This document shows, in pieces, positions 59,297-64,000 of a DNA stretch of 64,000 bases. The notes beneath the pieces were generated by a model, which was given only the letters and a program-made list of their open reading frames with translations, was not told where the DNA came from and ran no database searches. The number at the start of each line of letters is the position of its first letter. The stretch's first letter is position 1. This DNA is from Gemmiger sp. An50 (lineage in GTDB: Bacteria > Bacillota > Clostridia > Oscillospirales > Ruminococcaceae), in assembly GCF_002161595.1 (NCBI RefSeq), contig NZ_NFID01000010.1, forward strand, positions 82,814-146,813, read 5' to 3'. A program made the position numbers and the translations under genes.

Positions 59297-59320
59297 GGTG
59301 CGGCAGCTCACTGTCGCACC
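59297..59320 (+). repeat. Hairpin after the mobC remnant
   Basis: GGTGCGGCA pairs with TGTCGCACC (one G-U) over a six-base loop; no T run. Confidence 0.6.
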
Positions 59321-59339
59321 GAATACATAGGTGACATCC

Positions 59340-59368
59340 TTGACTTCGGAAAAACTGCTTTATAGACT
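59340..59368 (+). promoter_or_regulatory. Promoter of the relaxase module
   Basis: TTGACT, 17 bases, TAGACT, 30 bases before the ATG at 59398. Confidence 0.65.
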
Positions 59369-59397
59369 GTAGTTAGAAATTACAAGGAGGATTTTCT

Positions 59398-59691
59398 ATG
59401 TGGCTGATTAAACTCCCATTCCGAATCATCGCGCTGCCGATTATGGCTGTGGTTGCAGTACTGTCCATCTTTTATTCCATCGCGCTGCATCTGTCCTCTT
59501 TGGTTGTCAGCCTTGGATTTCTGCTGCTTGGGTTTGGCATCCTGTCGATGCTGTTTCAGCAAATGTGGATTCATGCGGCACTACTGTTTGGCGTAGCAGT
59601 TGTCGCTTTTCTGGGCCTCATGCTGGCAGAACTGATTTCCATTGGCCTGGAGGCGCTGGTCGGGAAGCTGTCGAAATTCATTTTTTCATAA
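59398..59691 (+). CDS. Small ICE membrane protein
   Basis: A 97-residue protein with three hydrophobic segments (about 8-30, 33-50 and 55-80) and a basic end. It is of the kind regularly encoded before ICE relaxases. No function is known. The start follows AAGGAGG. Confidence 0.75.
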   Translation: MWLIKLPFRIIALPIMAVVAVLSIFYSIALHLSSLVVSLGFLLLGFGILSMLFQQMWIHAALLFGVAVVAFLGLMLAELISIGLEALVGKLSKFIFS

Positions 59692-59765
59692 CGAACAATA
59701 AACAGCAGGGCCTGAGGAGCAAAAGCACCTCAGGCCCTTTTGAGTGTACAGAAGGAGGTGGGATT

Positions 59766-61166
59766 GTGGCAGCAACGCGACTGATTCCGATGCACGTGAA
59801 CAAAGGAAAGACGCTTGCTCAGAGTCTGGGGGACCGGACGGATTACGCTAAGAATCCGGAAAAGACGCATAAGGGGGAACTGGTAACCGGATATCAGTGC
59901 GATCCGAGGACAGTGGATGAAGAGTTTATGCTGTCCAAACGCCAATATGAGCAGATTACCGGTCGGCGGCAGCGGCATGAGGTCATTGCGTATCAAATTC
60001 GGCAGTCCTTTAAACCAGGCGAAGTCACGCCGGAGCAGGCAAACCGTTTGGGGCGAGAGTTGGCGCTTCGTTTCACCAAGGGCAAGTACGCCTTCATTGT
60101 TGCCACCCATACAGACCGGGCTCATATCCATAACCACATTGTATTCAATTCCACTTCCCTTGACGGGACCAGAAAGTTCAAAAACTTCTGGCTGTCCAGC
60201 ATTGCCTTGCAGCGGGTCAGCGATTTGATCTGCCTGGAAAACGGGCTTTCTGTGATTGCGCCAAAACCCTATAAAGAGCGGACAAAGAGGACGGATTATC
60301 CGCACAGAGTGAAGAATCGAGATGTCCTGTGTGAGGCCATCGATATCGTTTTGCAGAAGAAACCAAGGTCCTTCGATGAACTGCTCAAAGGATTGCAGAC
60401 TCAGGGGTATGAGATAAAATACGGCAAACACATTTCCGTCAAGGGCAAAAATCAGGCACGATTTATTCGCTTGGACTCGCTGGAGGCCGGGTATACGGAA
60501 ACGGACCTTCGGGCGCGTTTTCCTGGTCGCAGGGAGCACAAGGCGCGTGAAAAGCAAGCCTTTGACCCGGAGAATCGGCCTTTTGATCTGATAATTGATA
60601 TTCAGAGTAAATTGCAGTCCAAAGGTGCCGGATATCAACGCTGGGCATCTGTCTATAACCTGAAGCAGATGTCCAAGACGCTGTTGTTTCTGCGTGATCA
60701 TAAAATCGAAAGCCTGGAGCAGCTGAATCAACTTGCCACGCAGAAGACTGCCGAAAGAGACGCCTTGCTTGCCGCTATTCAACAGTCAGAGCAGCGGTTA
60801 GTGGAAATTGGAACTCTGAAGAAGCACATTATCAACTATTCCAAGACACGGCCGATCTATGAGGAATACCGCAAAGCGGGGTATAGCAAAAAGTTTCTGG
60901 AAGCCCATCGGGAGGAGATTACGATCCATAAAGCAGCCAAGGCTTCCTTTGATGCATTGGGGGTAAAGAAACTGCCGAAAGTGAAGGAGCTGGGTGCGGA
61001 GTATGCCGAGGTACTTGCGGCAAAGAAACAGGCCTTTACGGAGTACCGCCAGATGAAAAATGAGGTGCAGGAATTGCTGATTGCACAGCGGAATATCGCT
61101 TCTCTCTATGATGCAGAGTGTACCGAGGAGAAAAAGGATCGACGGAACGAAGAGCGAAGTGGTTGA
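59766..61166 (+). CDS. Relaxase/mobilisation nuclease
   Basis: A 466-residue MOB relaxase that nicks the element at oriT for transfer. The catalytic tyrosine candidate is Y27 (DYAKNPEKT), and the metal-binding histidines are in HTDRAHIHNH (H115, H120, H122, H124). A long helical C-terminal part follows. The GTG at 59766 has AAGGAGGTG in front; the longer upstream frame overlaps the membrane protein gene. Its mobC partner is broken just upstream, so mobilisation may be impaired. Confidence 0.93.
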   Translation: MAATRLIPMHVNKGKTLAQSLGDRTDYAKNPEKTHKGELVTGYQCDPRTVDEEFMLSKRQYEQITGRRQRHEVIAYQIRQSFKPGEVTPEQANRLGRELALRFTKGKYAFIVATHTDRAHIHNHIVFNSTSLDGTRKFKNFWLSSIALQRVSDLICLENGLSVIAPKPYKERTKRTDYPHRVKNRDVLCEAIDIVLQKKPRSFDELLKGLQTQGYEIKYGKHISVKGKNQARFIRLDSLEAGYTETDLRARFPGRREHKAREKQAFDPENRPFDLIIDIQSKLQSKGAGYQRWASVYNLKQMSKTLLFLRDHKIESLEQLNQLATQKTAERDALLAAIQQSEQRLVEIGTLKKHIINYSKTRPIYEEYRKAGYSKKFLEAHREEITIHKAAKASFDALGVKKLPKVKELGAEYAEVLAAKKQAFTEYRQMKNEVQELLIAQRNIASLYDAECTEEKKDRRNEERSG

Positions 61167-61183
61167 TGTGGGGAAAAACGAAA

Positions 61184-61219
61184 GGTTCGGGTAACAGTTG
61201 TCGCACTGTTACCCGAACC
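61184..61219 (+). repeat. Perfect 14-bp inverted repeat after the relaxase gene
   Basis: GGTTCGGGTAACAG pairs with CTGTTACCCGAACC over the loop TTGTCGCA. No T run follows. It may be a terminator or a recombination or transfer-related site. Confidence 0.8.
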
Positions 61220-61491
61220 ATAGCGAATGTTCTTATAGCCGTTGTTGCACAATAGGCAGTGAATTAGAGGAAATGGATTCAGAGACAAAGTAGAGCCATG
61301 CATAGTTCCGAATCTATATGTAATGAGGATTCGGAAACAGAGCGTTTAGGAGTATGGCAGACTATTTCGCAAATTGTTCATATCATATCTTTGTTTGTTG
61401 TTCCTACGTAAATTATATTATCGAGAGGCAAGTCGATTTGTACAAACTCCCCTGAAATATGCTGCATTACAGCAGCTTTTAATATGTCGTA
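61220..61491. other. AT-rich gap between relaxase and AIPR genes
   Basis: No convincing gene. A 29-codon minus-strand frame at 61378-61467 directly after the AIPR gene lacks a ribosome site. Base composition changes sharply in this gap, which may mark a cargo boundary. Confidence 0.5.
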
Positions 61492-63261
61492 TTATTTATT
61501 GACGAATTCTTTTACTTTTTGCAAAACAACTGTATTAAACTCTGCACTTCGAAGGACATTATCTACAGAGAGCTTTCTTTCCGTTTTCCAACTGTCATAT
61601 ACTCTCAAAACAAGGTCTTTAGCCATTATCAGGGTTTCTTGAACTTTATCAGGCTCTTTTGAACAAATCTGAATGAGTTTTTTTAATTCGTGCTTTGTTT
61701 CTTTAGAATTAAATGGGATACATGTAATCCGGTTGGCAAGAATACACCGAGCAACCATGATAATATAGAATCTAAACTTGTATTCGAATCCATTAAATGC
61801 TTTTTTGCTTGCCATATCCAAAAAGTTTGCGAATAAATAATAAGCAAGATAGTAAATTTCATGAGGTTGATCGGATTGAAACAGTTTACTATAACGATTC
61901 TTAATTATATTTGCAGGGTTGTTATTATATACAACATATGGCTCTTGAAAATAAACGCTTGTTGCGCTACGTATAATACTATGCAAAGTAGCAACTTCAA
62001 AACAGTTATTAGAATTTTTTCGTAGAGCTAATTCTCCAGAGCGTCTCTCATAAAAAACTGATAGAGGCATTTCCTTTGAATATTCCTCGAACATTTTCTG
62101 AAGATGCTTGTGGTAGCTTTCTAGCGCAACAAAAGCCTCTGTAGGAACTGGAGTTTGCCTATTAGTTGATTTCACAATCATCGAAATAACATCAGAGTCT
62201 GTTGTGTGTATAATTTTTACAGGTACTAATATATCTTTTGCTATTGAGCGAGCGTTATAAATCTCATGGCTTGTTTGGCAACCATTAACAACTTGAAACT
62301 CGCGCAACTCATAGATGTTTGATCCGAGGGATTTAAAATGTTTGGTCACAATGGTTATTCCATTATTCAACAAAACAAATTTATCCCGAAGAGAAGGTGT
62401 TGATAATGTGTACTGGATTTCTTGATTTACGGGATTAGATTCGCCCTGGTAATCACGTACATTCTCGTAAAATGCTTTTGTGCGAATATCACCATGATTA
62501 TCAGTAATGATTTTTAAATATTCATCACCAGAAAGATATCCTAGATATGACTGTTCTACTTGTGAAATTTTGTCGAATGATAAATTGTTTTTGAAATTTA
62601 TCTCGACGTCTATACTGTTTTCCAATTCGCTATAGGTGTCAATTACATAATCACTGCCCAAAACTCTGATTTCCGCCTGTTTAATTTCTGGAATCATGGA
62701 AAGTATTTCACGCGCTCCGGTGCTAGTAATACTTGAAATCAAAGTTTCATCCCAAGTGCGGGCAGCTGTAACAAAATTCACATAGCATTGAGGACTGGTT
62801 TTGTTGAAATATTTTGAATACTTAAATATTTCGTTATAAATCTCGTACGCATTATTTAATTGGTCGGTATGCTCAGTTAGCAAGGAATGGTCTTTCAAAA
62901 AACTCTTTGCGGCACTGATTGTTTTTAAAAGATCTCCAGTATCGCATTTCTCCTCGATTTTAGCTTGCATAATTAGTATTTGTACATCAAGATATTTTGA
63001 TTTTGCATAATCTGTAATATCCTTTTTGCTTGTTACTAAGTTGCCGTTTACGATAAAAGCAATTCCATCAATTCCAAACAATCCTTTCTGGTCAACAATT
63101 AGTTGCTTAAAATCTTCAGCGTCGCAGAAAGCTTCAGGGTGGAATTTAGTGACAGTAATATAATTTGCTAAATGTTCGAAGATTTTAGATTCGTCACCAT
63201 TTAAAGTGTATTTAGCTTGGAAGTCTCTTGCGATTCCTTGTAGAATTTTGTTTAATGCCAT
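61492..63261 (-). CDS. AIPR-family abortive infection phage-resistance protein
   Basis: A 589-residue protein of the AIPR family (Pfam PF10592), which includes abortive-infection proteins such as lactococcal AbiP-type relatives. The N-terminal 230 residues are less conserved. The core begins near GDIRTKAFYENVRDYQG (258-273), continues with LLNNGITIV (298-305) and FQVVNGCQTS (322-331), and runs to about residue 520. The mechanism is unknown. GGAGGTGA precedes the ATG. The gene is far more AT-rich than its surroundings, a sign of transfer. It stands alone, with no partner gene nearby. Confidence 0.85.
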   Translation of the reverse strand: MALNKILQGIARDFQAKYTLNGDESKIFEHLANYITVTKFHPEAFCDAEDFKQLIVDQKGLFGIDGIAFIVNGNLVTSKKDITDYAKSKYLDVQILIMQAKIEEKCDTGDLLKTISAAKSFLKDHSLLTEHTDQLNNAYEIYNEIFKYSKYFNKTSPQCYVNFVTAARTWDETLISSITSTGAREILSMIPEIKQAEIRVLGSDYVIDTYSELENSIDVEINFKNNLSFDKISQVEQSYLGYLSGDEYLKIITDNHGDIRTKAFYENVRDYQGESNPVNQEIQYTLSTPSLRDKFVLLNNGITIVTKHFKSLGSNIYELREFQVVNGCQTSHEIYNARSIAKDILVPVKIIHTTDSDVISMIVKSTNRQTPVPTEAFVALESYHKHLQKMFEEYSKEMPLSVFYERRSGELALRKNSNNCFEVATLHSIIRSATSVYFQEPYVVYNNNPANIIKNRYSKLFQSDQPHEIYYLAYYLFANFLDMASKKAFNGFEYKFRFYIIMVARCILANRITCIPFNSKETKHELKKLIQICSKEPDKVQETLIMAKDLVLRVYDSWKTERKLSVDNVLRSAEFNTVVLQKVKEFVNK

Positions 63262-63288
63262 AAAATCACCTCCAGGTTAGATAATTAT

Positions 63289-63317
63289 ATTATAATATAA
63301 ATTCACTTTTTGAGCAA
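63289..63317 (-). promoter_or_regulatory. Promoter of the AIPR gene
   Basis: Minus-strand TTGCTC, 17 bases, TATAAT within a very AT-rich leader. Confidence 0.65.
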
Positions 63318-63607
63318 TTATATTCTAATAAATATATTGAGCCATTAATGTTGGGCTCTTCTGTGCTATAGGCCTATACTTATGACGTTTTATGCCTAGA
63401 TATCTTGATCTTCTGTATGTTGTTAAAAACATGCGGATGAAATATGTAATTTTATTAAAGTTACCCCAAAAGAAGTCGAGGATTCCAAGTTTTTTTTCAA
63501 CAATTAGTTGGAAGGTCCTGCCATATGTTTACTCTTAGAGGGGTCTGGGCGGCACACAGCCGTCCTTTATACCGAAAACTTACATTTCTTAAAGTTACGG
63601 AGGGGAG

Positions 63608-63668
63608 GTGATCGAACAGTATTTTGCATTGAGAAAACCTATAACTACAAAATACTGTTCGATCACCA
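63608..63668. repeat. Perfect 20-bp inverted repeat
   Basis: The arms 63608-63627 and 63649-63668 are exact complements (GGTGATCGAACAGTATTTTG), separated by 21 bases. No T run follows. It lies in a 739-base stretch without a supported gene (63262-64000). Confidence 0.9.
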
Positions 63669-63757
63669 GCGGTGAAATAAAGAGATGTAACTGAAAGAAA
63701 AAGGGCTGATGTTCATGAGGGTATCTTTTTGGGTACATGGGTCACAATCATCCCGTA

Positions 63758-63967
63758 TGACACTAATCATAACCCCCACGTTGAACGTGGGGGGGCAGAA
63801 CGGCCCTATAAGGGCCATTTTCCAGCGGCACCTAAAGGTGCGTAATGAGCAACGCCAACCGCACTTGGCGTTGCTTTTTAGTTTCTTCTTCTACTGCGAC
63901 CTTGTTTCTATTTGTCCTTCGCCGTAGGTTAACTCTTGTATCTACTAAAACCTATACCATAGGCCAT
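63758..63967 (+). ncRNA. Run of strong hairpins: IS200/IS605-type end or HEARO/omega-RNA-like candidate
   Basis: Four consecutive hairpins: CCCCCACGT/ACGTGGGGG (63773-63793), GGCCCT/AGGGCC (63802-63816), GCACC/GGTGC (63828-63841) and GCAACGCCAA/TTGGCGTTGC followed by TTTTT (63849-63879). Further weak pairs (TAGGTT/AACCTA) follow. An ATGA lies just before the first stem. No transposase or nuclease gene is inside the window; one could begin after 64000. The RNA identity is a hypothesis. Confidence 0.4.
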
Positions 63968-64000
63968 GCTTTCTCAAATATATATTGTGATTCACCTAAA

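Larger units (their letters stand above)
53270..64000. mobile_element. Integrative (conjugative/mobilisable) element, left end, continues past window
   Basis: From the tRNA-Arg 3' end onwards the sequence has tyrosine integrase, excisionase, Tn916 orf7/orf8-like regulators, an ABC cargo operon, relaxase-module genes and remnants, and a defence gene. GC content drops relative to the host part. No conjugation ATPase, coupling protein or second att site lies in the window, so whether it is complete, mobilisable or decayed cannot be decided. Confidence 0.85.

Noticed and set aside
61378..61467. 29-codon minus-strand frame just after the AIPR gene
   Set aside because: The peptide looks somewhat protein-like, but there is no ribosome site and it is too short to support; it may be a remnant.
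63608..63668. CRISPR or retron RNA at the perfect inverted repeat
   Set aside because: There is only one unit, no spacer array, and no reverse transcriptase or cas gene in the window.
63709..63927. 72-codon plus-strand frame over the hairpin series
   Set aside because: It is coded across strong stem-loops, has no ribosome site and no domain; structure explains the sequence better.

Overview
The window looks like chromosome of a high-GC, anaerobic Firmicute of the Oscillospiraceae/Ruminococcaceae type (Gemmiger, Subdoligranulum or Faecalibacterium relatives; inferred from coding style and gene content, not proven). AAGGAG-type ribosome sites, -35/-10 promoters with 17-base spacing and hairpin+T terminators are visible throughout. 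The dipicolinate synthase pair dpaA-dpaB points to a spore-forming ancestry. The last 10.7 kb is clearly different: lower GC, mobile-element genes, and a very AT-rich defence gene.

Layout. 1-7.1 kb: end of a polytopic glycan-type membrane protein, murC, dpaAB, 5-formyl-THF cyclo-ligase and a D-Ala-D-Ala carboxypeptidase. 7.3-15.5 kb: a plus-strand surface-polysaccharide operon (FdtB-like aminotransferase, FdtA-like ketoisomerase, RmlC, a Wzm/Wzt-type ABC exporter, two tandem two-domain GT2 enzymes), ending in two small genes. 15.5-20.5 kb: flavin reductase coupled to a GtrB-like glycosyltransferase, and a Crp/Fnr regulator divergent from a NitT/TauT-type ABC importer. 20.7-25.6 kb: beta-CASP nuclease, hemW, Bax-inhibitor-1-like protein and an XRE membrane regulator. 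25.7-30.3 kb: an unusual acyltransferase-sugar kinase fusion, a Wzy-like polymerase, a YfcE-type phosphodiesterase, luxS and a small lipoprotein. 30.5-40.9 kb: a minus-strand capsule operon with the complete UDP-L-FucNAc pathway (CapE-CapF-CapG), a GT4, a DPM-like GT2, DUF2304, a large membrane protein, and an MBOAT + SGNH acyl-transfer pair. 41-52.7 kb: pepT, a SulP transporter, a DUF969-DUF979-M29-pcp pyroglutamyl-peptide operon, two DUF6056 proteins and TrkH.

52.8-53.3 kb holds a strong promoter, an unidentified structured RNA candidate, a degenerate tRNA-Arg(CCU) and an intact tRNA-Arg(CCU). The intact tRNA is the likely attachment site of an integrative element that continues past the end of the window. 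The element carries Tn916-style int, xis, orf8-like and orf7-like genes, an ABC export operon with an XRE-AbrB regulator, a scrambled junction of ICE gene remnants, a small membrane protein and a MOB relaxase. It then carries an AIPR-family abortive-infection gene, a perfect 20-bp inverted repeat and a run of strong hairpins resembling an IS200/IS605-superfamily or HEARO/omega-RNA end.

Much of the chromosomal part is surface glycan synthesis: at least two sugar-nucleotide pathways, two export/polymerisation routes (ABC exporter; Wzy-like polymerase) and several paralogous membrane proteins. Housekeeping genes are interspersed. The most unusual items are the NeuD/PglD-like acyltransferase fused to an NahK-like kinase, the RNA and chimeric tRNA at the integration site, and the repeat and hairpin region next to the AIPR gene.
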